From assembly GCA_001643675.2 (NCBI GenBank), contig LSRY02000014.1, positions 188,501-252,500 of the forward strand: a DNA stretch of 64,000 nucleotides, given 5' to 3'. The notes beneath the pieces were generated by a model. The model was given only the letters and a program-made list of their open reading frames with translations, was not told the origin of the DNA and did no database searches. Source of the stretch: Monocercomonoides exilis. Lineage: Eukaryota; Preaxostyla; Oxymonadida; Polymastigidae. Numbering within the stretch: position 1 is the first letter of the stretch; every line of letters starts with the position of its first letter. Below, piece by piece: positions 12,338-23,214 of the stretch. The translations under genes and the position numbers were made by a program.

Positions 12338-13072
12338 GTGCGAAACAGCGCTAACTTGTCTCCGCTCTGTTCAAGGCTGCAAAATGGGCTTTATCCTCCC
12401 CAACTGCTATGTTTTCAATAACGAGTTCTTTTTTCTTCCTGAAGTGTTTTTGAAGTACTGAATCCGAATTTGGATTGAATATGCATGTGGCGTGCAGCTT
12501 GGATAGCTACGACTGTAAGCATCATTGCATCTCCCTGGATTTTTTGTGCTTTTTCTGTCATCCCTCGTGTTGCCATCAACATCGCTTTTGAAGCGTGAAT
12601 CAATAGGGATTCCACATTGAACGCTCATTCATCACAAGCACTGGAAAAACAACTGTGCGATTGCGAATGTAGATGGGTCGTCGCAAGCAGGAACGTGAAA
12701 ACCGATAAGGATTAATAATCTTGAAATGTCTGGAATAGATCTCCTTGATCCACATGATAAGCAAATACTGGACTCTAGAATTTTCCACAAAGAACAATAA
12801 AGCTGCCTCTCATAGAGGTTGCTATAGTGAGTGAGATGCGCAAAATGAACTGGTTGATGATGAGGTTTTTAAGGTAGTTAAGGAGATAGCTGACATTGCT
12901 GTGAATTGGGTGTCGGGAGCATCTGAAGTTGGAATGGAGATGGCGGGCGCCATTCTAATTCCGCCTGTATATCCGCTTTAAGGAAATATCCTGCTCGGTC
13001 CCGACGCAGGTCCTTCCAATAAAGTTGTCATCTTTCGAATTATGTGATCGGTTGAGCCCATAATGCAGGGCT

Positions 13073-13083
13073 CACTCCCTTAA
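13073..13083. repeat. DIRS-like element, inverted terminus B
   Basis: CACTCCCTTAA, reverse complement of 8828-8838, followed directly by an A/T-rich flank. Confidence 0.5.
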
Positions 13084-13701
13084 AAAAAGAGGTGTTGAAG
13101 AGAACGATTTTTCTCTTGAATTAATGAACTCTGCACTTTAATAATGAATAATGACAAAAAAAAAACCTTTATTTGAGTGATGAACGAAAAATGATACAAA
13201 AGGGAAAAATTCTTAAATTTTTCTTGATTTCACAAAAAAGAAAAACTGAAATTTCACAAAAAAAAAAAAAAAAATGATGAAAAGAACTTAAATACTAAAA
13301 TATTCGATTGTGGATGAGTAACAGACGACTATTATGCATATTTTTGAACATAAATGTTGTTAACAAGAATTATTTCACACGATTATTCGTTGAGAGCAAG
13401 AAAATTATTTTTTCTCCTTCTGTTTGCAAAGTGTCCAAAAATTTGGTTAGTATAAAAATATAAATTTCAAAAAAATTTTTTTCCAGCTTGTCAAACTGTT
13501 AAAAAGTAATTATGAACTGTGATGTGATGAATGCGGTCACAAATAATACATAAACGTATCTAATCAAACAGATGTAATGGAAGGGTAGTTAGAATTATGC
13601 GAAATGAATTGTGATCTCTCTTTGAACTACAAATAAAACAAAACAGTAATGATATGAACGCCATGTAATGACATTGAGAACAAGAAAATAAAATAATACA
13701 C
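13084..13701. other. Intergenic DNA, no gene seen
   Basis: AT-rich with long A runs. It contains the 3' flank of the SNARE gene. No supported ORF or RNA gene. Confidence 0.6.
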
Positions 13702-14865
13702 TCAAAAAATTGTTTTGAAGAAAAAGATTAACAGTCCTATCAAAATGATTAATAAAATCAAGATCAAGCAACACTTTCCTTTATCTAAAGATTGAATAGC
13801 AAAATAAAAAATTTAAAGGTTAATATTCAAATTATTAAAATATATCAGAAACACAAACTTTGGCTCTTCCTTAATTTGTCAATTGCCTTATTAAGAACCC
13901 CAATTTTTCTTTCATTTTGCTCAACATCTCTTGTTGCTTTTTCAATTTCTCTGATCATATTTTGGAATAATCAAGTTTAAGTATTATTAAAATAATAATT
14001 ACAACAGTTAAAAAGAATCAAAAAGGACATACTGATTTGAATTATCAAGCTCATGGCCCATTTCAACAGTCATTTCTGTCAAACGACCTGTTACTTGATG
14101 CAGCGCATCTAATCTGTCGTCTTGTTGCCTCGTAATCATCTTGAAAAAAAAATTCAAAACAAAAGAATGCTTTCATCGTTCATACTTCTTGCTCTTGATT
14201 TTGCTCCTCAATGCTTCTTTGATTATATGAAACTAATTCTTCGTCCAATTTACTCATTTTGTTTCTGCGTTCTGTTTGAAGAAGACTCTAAAATTTTCAA
14301 TTTTTTGAAACAGTTAAAATTTTCGAAACAGTTCAAACCTCTTTTTGCTTTTTCATGTTTTTCTCTTTAACACTTGCAGATTCCATGGATTTTTCTATTT
14401 TTTTAGATTTCATTTGTATCGAACGAACAAACGCTCTTCTCTTTTCTATCTCTTCATGAGACACATTATATCTCAGCGGATTAGCTTCAGTAACGTCTAT
14501 GAAATTAAAAGAATATTCATTGGTTATGCAATGTTTTTATAAAAAAGAAATGATTACCAATTGATTCAGAAAGCATCTGTAAATCTCGCAACAATGTTTC
14601 AATCGATTCTTTCAGATCATATGTAGCATATTGATAATCATCTTGATTTCCATTATCTAAAAGACTATTCCATTTTTCATATTTTTCATTTAATATACTG
14701 ACACTCTCCTCAATTTCTCTTAAAAAGAAAATAATTAATATTAATCCGAAATATTAATTTATAGAAAATATACGAACAAATAAAAGCTGAAATATAGCAA
14801 GCAATAAAAATGTCAAACCCTTTTATTAGGAAAAACGGATCCATTGAAGAAGAATCACTTGCCAT
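13702..14865 (-). CDS. Qc-SNARE, syntaxin-6/10 type, seven exons
   Basis: Target-membrane SNARE for vesicle fusion, by family a trans-Golgi/endosome protein. The join 14865-14819, 14718-14558, 14496-14339, 14287-14186, 14139-14033, 13950-13859, 13784-13702 gives 250 codons (249 residues plus TGA) with phase kept at all six junctions. The N-terminus MDPFFLIKGEIEESV closely matches the syntaxin-6 start (DPFF..KGEV). The SNARE helix begins QQDDRLDALHQVTGRL, passes MGHELDNSNQEIEKATRD and ends in a single C-terminal membrane anchor (CCLILILLIILIGLLIFFF). Introns are 46 to 100 nt and start GTTTGA, GTAATC, GTTTGA, GTATGA, GTATGT and GTTTGT. The 3' site before EIEKATRD is preferred over one 9 nt upstream because it preserves heptad spacing. 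No single exon is long, so ORF scans miss this gene. Confidence 0.88.
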
Positions 14866-15407
14866 TAAAGTAAAAATAATACCAAATGTATAATATAATG
14901 GTTAAGAAAATTGTTGTGTAAATTATTAACATCTTTCTTTACAATCAACAATAATTCTTCAATACTAAAAATATTTAATTTTATCTAAAGGAGGAATGAT
15001 TTGTTGAGTTGAAAGCTTCCAAATTTATTCAACATATACAATTCAATAAAAAAATAAAATAAAACAGAACTTTCACAAAACAATTGCTCAATATTTCATC
15101 ATTTTTGGAAACTCAAGTTATCCATTTTGCAAGATGTTTTCTTTTTTATGACAATCATTATTGATAACATTTTCATTTTTAATAGAAAACACTTTTGAAT
15201 AAAAAAACAAACCAAAATCATTGATATTTTTTATCTATTTTTTAAAGAAAGTTTTGTGAAAAAGAATATTATGAAAAGGAGCGGAGGTGTATGACCAATT
15301 GATCAAAACGCCTCAAGACACATCAACTTCAACATAATACCATTTAACACAAACAAAAAAATAAATGGCGTTTATTTATTTAATACAACAACAAAATATT
15401 CTTGCAT
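14866..15407. other. Intergenic DNA, no gene seen
   Basis: 5' flank of the SNARE gene and 3' flank of the adenosylhomocysteinase gene. An AATAAA on the minus strand near 15378-15385 suits polyadenylation of the latter. Confidence 0.55.
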
Positions 15408-16808
15408 TTAATATCTGTATTCTTCCTTCTTGTATGGTCCTTCAATTTTGACACCAATGTATTCTGCTTGGGCTGGCGTAAGAACTGTCAATTTTGCTCC
15501 CAATTTTGGAAGATGAAGGCGTGCTACTTCTTCGTCAAGAATCTTTGGAAGTGTGTAGACATCAACAGCTTTGAATTCACCACGGGCAATTCCAATTTGA
15601 GCAAGAGTCTGATTTGTGAAGGAGTTGGACATCACAAACGATGGATGGCCATTGGCGCATCCCAAATTCATCAAACGACCTTCTGCAAGGAGAATGATTG
15701 AATGTCCATCAGGGAATGTGAATTTGTCAACCTGAGGTTTGATGGTTTCTCTCTTGACACCTGGCCATGCAATAAGCTTTCCAACTTCAATTTCGTTATC
15801 AAAATGACCAATGTTTCCAACGATGGCCATGTGCTTCATTTTAGACATATGTTCAGCTGTGATGATGTCTCTGTTTCCAGTGCAGGTCACATACACTTCT
15901 GCAATTGGCAAGGCATCTTCAACTGTCATCACTTGGTATCCGCTCATGCATGCTTGCAGTGCGCAAATTGGATCAATTTCTGTAACAATAACGCGTGCTC
16001 CTTGTCCGCGCAATGACTCTGCGCATCCCTTTCCAACATCACCATATCCACACACGCATGCAACTTTTCCTGCGAGCATCACATCAGTAGCACGCAAGAT
16101 TCCATCAACACATGAGTGACGGCATCCGTAAACGTTGTCGAATTTTGATTTAGTAACAGAATCATTCACATTGACGCATGGGATCAACAATGATTTTGCA
16201 GCTTTCATTGCATATAATCTGTTAACACCTGTTGTTGTTTCCTCACTGATACCGCGAACTTCTGGAACAACTTTATGGAACCATCCTTTTCCGTTTTTGT
16301 CCCAAACCATTCTGATGGCTTTGAACAGGCATTCTTCTTCTTCGTTTTCTGGTTTTGAAAGTGTTGATTCGTCATCTTCGGCTCTGAATCCTTTGTGGAG
16401 GAAAAGGGTCATGTCACCACCATCATCGACAATTTGCTGTGGTCCAAGACCTCCTGGGAACATTGCAGCACTTGCGGTGTATTGCCAGTATTCTTCCAGA
16501 GATTCGCCTTTACGTGCAAATACATTCACACCTTTAGATGCAACATATGCTGCTGCTGCATCGGTTGTGGAGAAGATATTGCATGAGCACCAACGGACAG
16601 TTGCTCCAAGTGCTTTAAGTGTATCGATCAAAACGGCTGTTTGAACTGTCATGTGAAGACTTCCGCTCAATCTAACGCCTTTCAATGGTTGATCCTTGGC
16701 ATATTTCTCACGTGTTTGCATAAGTCCTGGCATTTCATGTTCTGCAATTGTAACAATGCGCTGTCCAAGATCTGCAAGTCCGATATCAGCAACAACAAAA
16801 TCACTCAT
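15408..16808 (-). CDS. AHCY: S-adenosylhomocysteinase
   Basis: Cytosolic enzyme that reversibly splits S-adenosylhomocysteine into adenosine and homocysteine, keeping methylation reactions going. The ORF is intronless and full length (466 residues from [16 protein letters not shown]). An ATG nine codons upstream (16835) is in frame, but family N-termini begin near the ADI..AD.G motif, so 16808 is preferred. Visible landmarks are [14 protein letters not shown] and [15 protein letters not shown] (substrate domain), [34 protein letters not shown] (NAD-binding GxGxxGxG), [24 protein letters not shown] and a C-terminal EEYRY matching the conserved YRY end. The gene is head-to-head with ribosomal protein P1, only 85 bp between ATGs. 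The TAA stop directly after YRY shows that TAA is a real stop codon here. Confidence 0.97.
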   Translation of the reverse strand: MSDFVVADIGLADLGQRIVTIAEHEMPGLMQTREKYAKDQPLKGVRLSGSLHMTVQTAVLIDTLKALGATVRWCSCNIFSTTDAAAAYVASKGVNVFARKGESLEEYWQYTASAAMFPGGLGPQQIVDDGGDMTLFLHKGFRAEDDESTLSKPENEEEECLFKAIRMVWDKNGKGWFHKVVPEVRGISEETTTGVNRLYAMKAAKSLLIPCVNVNDSVTKSKFDNVYGCRHSCVDGILRATDVMLAGKVACVCGYGDVGKGCAESLRGQGARVIVTEIDPICALQACMSGYQVMTVEDALPIAEVYVTCTGNRDIITAEHMSKMKHMAIVGNIGHFDNEIEVGKLIAWPGVKRETIKPQVDKFTFPDGHSIILLAEGRLMNLGCANGHPSFVMSNSFTNQTLAQIGIARGEFKAVDVYTLPKILDEEVARLHLPKLGAKLTVLTPAQAEYIGVKIEGPYKKEEYRY

Positions 16809-16893
16809 GTTTTTTCCACGTATGATCTGTCCCAATTCTGCTAAAAAATTTAATTCCGATTGCGCAAAGTCAGATCACTTAACATCATTCAAT

Positions 16894-17318
16894 ATGGCCA
16901 CAAAAGAAGAACTTGCATGTGTATACGCTGCTCTTATTCTCCACGATGACAAAATTGCAATCACAAAAGACGCAATCCAAGCAATTTTAACAGCAGCCAA
17001 TGTTAAAGTTCCAGCATATCTTCCAGTGTTGTTTGCAAAGATGCTGGCAAACAAGAACATTGAGGACCTTTTGTTCTCAGGAGGAGCTGTTGCTGCTCCA
17101 GCGCCAGTTGCAGCAGCTGCATCCTCAGAACCATCTCACAAGGATGACAAGAAGAAGGGAGATGACAAAAAGAAGAAGGAGGAAGAAAAGAAGAAAGTTG
17201 AAGAAGAAGAAGAACAGGATTTAGGAGGGTTATTTGACTTCTGTATGCCAATTATTTTTATTTCGATTTTTTGCAATTTCTTTTTTATTTTCTTTGTTAT
17301 TATTTCTCATTTTCAGAA
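16894..17318 (+). CDS. RPLP1: 60S acidic ribosomal protein P1 with intron-split stop codon
   Basis: Lateral-stalk protein of the large ribosomal subunit that recruits translation factors. The sequence shows the P1 N-terminal helical domain ([20 protein letters not shown], then [12 protein letters not shown]), an Ala/Pro hinge, a Lys/Glu-rich linker and an acidic tail ending DLGGLFDF. Exon 1 is 16894-17242. An intron at 17243-17316 (GTATGC to TTTCAG) falls after the T of the final codon, so splicing makes TAA from T plus AA and ends the protein at residue 116. Without splicing the frame runs on into a Phe/Ile-rich translated intron, which is implausible. A start further upstream in the same frame is unlikely because it would overlap the neighbouring gene's 5' end. 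AATAAA lies near 17456. Confidence 0.93.
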
Positions 17319-17566
17319 AAACTCTCATAATTTCCTTTTCTCTTCGTCCACTTCGTTTATTTGCACGAAATTCCGTGCAAATATTTCAAACAAAGCGGCA
17401 AATTACTCTTATTAAAAGAAAATTTCTTTCAAAGAAATATTAACATGTATTTTCAAAATAAATATTTTTATTTAACGAATGAAGGCGAATGGTTGTGAAA
17501 AAAACTAAAAAACCAAACAGAAAAGTTAAATTTTAACTTAATAATAAAAAAATTAAAAATTATAAA

Positions 17567-18346
17567 TTAAAAATGTTCAGATTCCGCATTTTTAAAATTT
17601 CTAAGAATAAAAAGCATATTAACATAATCATTCTTTTCAACATTAACTGAATAATCAATCTTTGATAAGAGCACAGTTTCTGATTGATTTAACACATCCA
17701 AAGGTATTCCAAATATTTTTGACCACCAGCTGTTGCGATATGGATGATCTCTTTCCACTTTTTGCGTTAATAGAATTGAGCACAAAAGAAGGGTTCCCAA
17801 GTTTCCTTCTGAAATGATGCTGTGATGCCCCCTTTCCATTCTTTTTTCTTCAGAACTGCAAAGTCTTGAAATGATTATTATGCTATGAGCCATCTCTGCT
17901 GTTGTCATCTGGGCATATTGCCGTGCAAATCTATAAAAATTTATTATTTTATCAAGCATTGCATTCCCTGCCTCTGAATATCTGAAGCATTCGACTCCGT
18001 TTTGATCTATCGATGGTTCAATTTTAAACAAGTCTGGCATATGGGCAGAAAGAAGAAGAGAGATCACTTTTGATCCTGCATCAATCCATTCATCTGATGC
18101 TAATTCAACCGAAAGATCATACAATTCTTTTTCATTAGCCTGCGAAAATTCATGATTCTCGAAATGGCTATCCTCTGATTCATATTTGGAATATGTTTCA
18201 GCCAAATTGGGGTAATCACTATGCTCTTCTTTTGCATCCTTTCCAGATTCCATAAAAGAAGCCAAACAACAAGCGGGCTCAACGCACTGAAGGAACTTAG
18301 AAAGTTTCAAACTTGGATCAACAGCGGATAATTCTTTGTTTATCAT
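17567..18346 (-). CDS. PHO80-like cyclin
   Basis: Regulatory partner of a cyclin-dependent kinase. Single-exon, 259 residues. The N-terminal 110 residues are Ser/Glu-rich and unrecognised. The cyclin box begins near INFYRFARQYAQMTTAEMAH and includes the PHO80/cyclin-U hallmark DHPYRNSWWSKIFGIPLDVLN followed by ETVLLSKIDYSVNV. Proteins with this signature usually pair with PHO85/CDK5-type kinases, in phosphate or nutrient signalling or in the cell cycle. Which role applies here cannot be told from sequence. It is convergent with the P1 gene. Confidence 0.85.
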   Translation of the reverse strand: MINKELSAVDPSLKLSKFLQCVEPACCLASFMESGKDAKEEHSDYPNLAETYSKYESEDSHFENHEFSQANEKELYDLSVELASDEWIDAGSKVISLLLSAHMPDLFKIEPSIDQNGVECFRYSEAGNAMLDKIINFYRFARQYAQMTTAEMAHSIIIISRLCSSEEKRMERGHHSIISEGNLGTLLLCSILLTQKVERDHPYRNSWWSKIFGIPLDVLNQSETVLLSKIDYSVNVEKNDYVNMLFILRNFKNAESEHF

Positions 18347-18576
18347 AATTTTAAAACTAATGAATAAAATGATCGAAAGACAATTATAATTAACTATGGG
18401 TCAATCACCATTTTCGCACTGCTTGAAATTAGTATTTTTAACAGCATTACTCGAAAATTTTAATAACTTCTTGAAAACTGTCACAAAATGAATTTATTCA
18501 TTTGCCAATTGTGATTTATCTAATTTTTTTTCAAAATTAAAATTTTGTAACTTTAACTTTAATTGAAAAGTTTTTT

Positions 18577-19060
18577 GGCAAGATGCTTCTTTAAGGGTAC
18601 CCGATTTTTTCGATAAATCCATGAATAAATAGCTAAAAAATGCAATGTTAAGATATTATAAATACATTAGGGAAATAATAACCAATTGATCAAAACTGAA
18701 AATGATTGAATGTTTTTTTTATTCAAATCTTAAGTTTTACGAGACTTTTTTCAAACTTCATTTGAATACTTAAATTGAGTTATTATCAGCCCTGACGTTC
18801 ACAAATAGCCCTTTAAAACTAATTGTATAACCTGAAAATGTCTTTTTCTTGTTATTTAATGAATTTCACAAAAAAGTCATTCAAAATATCAATTAGGGGT
18901 CAGTTGTGTTTGAGAACGAAAACACTAAAAAAATTAGATGATTAATAAAACATATTGTCAACGCCAAAGAGTGTTGATGAAAGTTCACTCGAAAACATTT
19001 TGCCTTTTCATGAAGCTAATTTTAAATTTTTTTTAGGTACCCTTAAAGTTGCCCTTTGCC
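18577..19060. repeat. Possible MITE with GGTACC-containing inverted ends
   Basis: A perfect 13-bp inverted match, CTTTAAGGGTACC at 18589-18601 and GGTACCCTTAAAG at 19036-19048, is flanked outside by weaker matching sequence (GGCAA and TTGCC). The 0.5 kb between is AT-rich and non-coding. This would explain most of the 18347-19186 intergenic gap. Chance is possible, since the match is short. Confidence 0.4.
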
Positions 19061-19186
19061 AGTTTTTTTAATTCTTGAAATTCCAAGATTATTTTAAAAT
19101 ATTAAGAACTATCTTTCATTTTTGTTAGTTTTTTTTTTGATACCATTTGTGACATGTATTTAAAAAAAAAATAATAAGAAATTAAT

Positions 19187-22100
19187 TTACCTCCTCATAA
19201 AAACTTCATTTGGATCTTCCAAAGCGCTGTCATCAAGCAACGGATGCTTTGACGAATAAAAGTCATCTTCACTTTTATCCTTCCAGCTTTTCTCATCACT
19301 TTGCTCTCCTTTTCCTTCTCTCCTTTCGCTTCTGCTTCTGTGCCTGTGATTCCAGTCATCCTCATCCTCGTCATCATGACTCCTATGGCTTCTTCCTCTC
19401 CTTCTTCCTTTTCTTCTCGATGCTTCTTCTTCATCATCCTCCTCATCCTCATACTCACTGTCATTCCTCTCTGTTCTGCTTCTCCTTCTGTCTCCGTTAC
19501 GGCCACGCCCTTCTTCTTCGATGTCTTTCTCCTTCTGCACATCCTTCCCAAAACGACTCCGTCTCTTCCCAATCTCTTCTTCTGTTCTGTGATATGCTTC
19601 CTCGCTGTGTCTGTCTCCTTTGTCTTTTCCACTCATACCATCGCTGTCTTTGCCTTGTTCTCCATCATTCCATCCTGATGTTGCTGATTGTGAGACAGGA
19701 GGCCCCCACAAACTGTGTCTCGATGAAGACTGCTGCTGCTGCATCTGTTGTGATTGTTGTGATTGTTGTGATTGTTGCGAAGAAGCTGATTGGCTTCCAG
19801 CTGACTGCGCAGCCAGTGCCTCTTTGATGCGGAGTGCCTTCAGCTTCGCCTGCTGAATGGCATCTGTTACGCTTTCCTTTGACATGGTGGGTGTAGTGAA
19901 AGAGGTGGAAGAGTAAGACGAGGCTGATGACGAAGGAGAGGATGATGAGTTGTGAGATGGGTATGATGACTGCTGTTGTGATTGATAGGCTGCAGCTGTG
20001 GCAGCGCCTTGAGAAGGTTTTTTCTCGCCCAGCTTCTTCTTCACCAGCTTGATGACTGAGTCGAGCTCCTTCTCGCTCTCCACCGAGCGCACTGTCCGCA
20101 TCCACTCCACAATCTCCAGCACTCTCTTCCTCTGCTGCGGCACCAGCGTCGAGTGGTACGTCTCATGCAGCGTCCACACGAAGTCTGCCCGCACACTCCC
20201 CCTCAGCCCCGGGTTGACTGACGAGTACAGATACGCAATGAGCGTGGCCAGGTTGATGCGCGCCTCAGACTCTTCCTCCTGCTTCCTCCACTCCTCCACA
20301 GCCACCCGCGCCATCAGCGGCAGCACAGCCGTCGTCAGGTTCTGCTTCTCGTCCAGCGTCGGCAGCAGAATCGACATCGCCTTCTCAGAATCCACCTCCC
20401 CAACAGCCACCTTGTGTACTATCACATCCCACCCGGGGCACAGGCTGTTCGCTGCCTCCACCACCTCTTTCCCTCCCATCACTTTTACTGTCTCGGAGGG
20501 CAGCTCATGGAGAGAGGCACAATGCAACTTCGCCTCCTGTTTCGCCCTTGCTCTCGCCTCTTCCTCGCTGATGTGGTTCTGCTGGCAGTACATCTTCCAC
20601 TGGAAGTAGTCAAATCCTTCGCTCCCTTCCACCAGGAACGAGTGCTGGTTGCCTCTCCGCTTCTCTTCAGGAGTCATCGCGCTGAGCATCGCCTCTGCTG
20701 CCTGCTGCTTCTCTTTGAGGGCAGAAATGTCTCTTGTCGCATACTCACTCACAAACTGGTCGATGAATGCTGTCAGCTGCTCTGAGGGTGGAGGGCCAGA
20801 AGGAATATCAGAGACAAATGGATTGGATGGTGGAATAGACAAAGAAGAAGAGGAAGAAGGGAAGAAAGAAGAAGAGCGAGGCTTGCCAAGAGGAATGGCG
20901 TTGGCGTGTGTACCGAATGCACGGCCTGAGGAGGATGTAGATGTGGAGGTAGATGATTGGGTGTCTGTTTGGTTGAGAATGGTTGAAAGACGAAGAGGAG
21001 TATTCGATGGAGTTGGCTGGGGCTGAAAGGAAAAAAAAAAGAAAGAACAAAATTGAGATTAAATAATAAATAAATAAATAAAGAGAATATATTTTTATTT
21101 CATTTTTATCCAAAATGGACACAAATGCAGCATTAGAAGAACAACAAGAATTTCAAAGAAAAATAAACATTAAAAAAAAACGTGATAAAAACAGAAATAT
21201 CACAAACCTTTCCGAAATTGACTTTTAAAGGTGCTCCATTAAAAAGTGTCTGATGCATAGCAATCTTTGCATCTACAGCTTCCTCTTTTGATGAAAATGT
21301 AATGAAGGCGCAACTCTAACATTCATAAACATGAATTAAAGAAAAATCAAATAATAATATTTATTGAAAAAAAAATATTTTTTTACAACTCAAAATTCTT
21401 AGTCAAGTAAAAAATATAGTCACAAAGAATAAAGCTTTAATTCACATAAACACATTTCACTCTTCCAATTCAAATCATCTCTCTTTCGTTCTCTTCGCAC
21501 ACTTTTGCCAAATACATCTTGATTGTCTCGACTTTTCCGAATGGAGAAAAGGCCTCTCTCAATGCTGCCTCTTGTCCAGCGATGTTTGGCGTGCTCACCC
21601 AAAGTGTAGCACAACTCGCTGGATTTGCCAGTTCTCTTTCTCGTTGGGTCATCGCTGGTGCAGATGCTGTGAATAATGAGGAGATATTGCATAACATAGT
21701 GAAAGAGTTATTAAAATATATCAAAATGATATAAAATTAATTTCAGTATATATAAATATCAAAAAATCATAAGGCAATGTCAAAATCCAACTTCATATTT
21801 CAAAGATAGTTCCAAAAAAATTGCATCAACAGCGAATCAAGATATCAACACACATTGAGATTGGTTATAAGGATTAAAAGCGAATGAAGAAGTGCCCGAA
21901 GAAGGGAACGAAGAGGAAGAAGAAGAATTAGCTGATGTACCTGAGCCAGCAGAGTTGTATGAGCTTGCAGAAGATCCAGATGATGAAGAACTTCCAGACG
22001 AAGATGCCGATCCCAATGGAAGAAGCGATGAAATGAATGATGCTGTCGAAGTGACCGAAGAACCGCTTCCGGCTGCCCCGCCTGCTCCAGCATTCGAATA

Positions 22101-23214
22101 GCCAGGCTTTCCATCGTCTCTCCTTCTTCTGAAGTTCAGCTTCAGGCTGGCTCCTCTAATCTGATGGTGCGCCCCTTCCGCAACGACATGTATTGCTTGA
22201 CTTGACTCAGCAAACGTGACAAAAGCACATCGCCTATTTAGAAGCAGGTCAATGTTTTCAATCGTTCCATAGCTTTGAAACACGTTCTGCACGTCTTCCT
22301 TTGTTGTGTCTTCCGGTAAATTTCCAACATACACAACTTTTTCGCCAGCGTATTGTTCTGTCAGTAGTTGCTCCTTTGTCTTTTGTGGAGCCGACGAAGA
22401 AGGAGAAGATACGGCCATTGGATTTGTTGCTACAGTTCCTAATGGTCCTCCAACTCCCATTCCAACTCCCATTCCCATTCCCATTCCCATCCCAGGAGCC
22501 CCAAATCCTCCATACATCATCATCTGTTGCTCTGGTGTCATCCCTGCTCCAAACATAGGAGCTCCAAATCCGCCCATTGATGCTCCTGGTTGGCCATATC
22601 CAGGATAGCCTCCTGGATATCCCATAAGCATTCCTTGGGGCATAAAACCTCCATAATATTGTTGCCCCATGACCCCTCCTGCTCCTCCAGTCATGGTTTC
22701 TGCACTCTTGTCAGCTGACTGTTCTGAACCACTTTGAGCAGAAGTGTTAGCTTCCGTCTTTTGTTCGTGTGAAGATTCAGATTGATCGGAAGAGGATGTT
22801 GTTTGCGCGTCTTGGCCATTATTAGAAGGATTTTGAGCATTACCCTGAGAAGATGGTTGCATATAACCCATATAATACGGATAGCCTTAAAAAGTTTGAT
22901 GATTTCAAATGTTAAAAATGTGAGATGAAATAAATTTGAAATAGTAAAGTACTCAAAATATTGTACCGTATCCCTGCTGAAATCCCATTCCTCCAGGCTG
23001 TTGCTGGAACTGATTTAGCTGCTGTTGATATATAGCTCCAGTTGCATCTGACATTGCTCCAGAAGCGTCAAATTGAGAACTCGATGTTTGTTGCTGGTTT
23101 TGACTTCCTTCTCCTTCATCTATAAGATATTAAGAAATTAATTTCAAAAAAATATTTACAAATATTCTCAACAATTCCGTTTAACATACTTGTATCTTTT
23201 TTGTTTGAGTCCAT
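19187..23214 (-). CDS. Two-RRM / SURP-like / CID-like / RS-rich protein (U2SURP/CHERP-like), six exons
   Basis: Probable nuclear pre-mRNA processing factor. The join 23214-23190, 23119-22967, 22885-21854, 21666-21503, 21315-21208, 21022-19187 is exactly 1,106 codons (1,105 residues) with phase kept at each junction. Order: Gln- and Gly/Met-rich N-terminus; RRM1 (KVVYVGNLPEDTTKEDV then CAFVTF) near 244-315; RRM2 (ATLWVSTPNIAGQEAALREA then CAFITF, the latter split by an intron) near 420-494; a SURP-like helix pair near 578-650; a CID-like helical domain near 690-830; Gln-rich, then Arg/Ser/Glu-rich tail. RRM-SURP-CID order recalls U2SURP (SR140). If the fourth join is wrong, the first three exons would be a separate gene ending NQSQCVLIS at 21837 and a second gene would start at ATG 21652. 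The perfect phase match argues for one gene. Confidence 0.72.

Larger units (their letters stand above)
8828..13083 (-). mobile_element. Degenerate DIRS-like tyrosine-recombinase retroelement
   Basis: This block has visibly higher GC than its flanks and is bounded by an 11-bp inverted match, TTAAGGGAGTG at 8828-8838 and CACTCCCTTAA at 13073-13083. On the minus strand the order is reverse transcriptase (about 12.3-11.4 kb), RNase H/connection (about 10.85-10.27 kb), then a tyrosine-recombinase-like remnant (about 9.6-9.2 kb). RT with APRIFTKVM and LDD motifs, RNase H with a downstream recombinase, and inverted rather than direct ends are the known DIRS arrangement. Every domain is broken by stops or frameshifts, so the copy is dead. 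Exact ends are inferred from the inverted match only. Confidence 0.7.

Noticed and set aside
16696-17415. Longer 239-codon reading frame over ribosomal protein P1
   Set aside because: The upstream part overlaps the opposite gene and the downstream part is translated intron. P1 is complete from 16894 to the spliced stop.
15290-18700. Shared 16-nt string ACCAATTGATCAAAAC near 15292 and 18681 as a repeat family
   Set aside because: The match is short, AT-rich and without further flanking similarity; chance is plausible.
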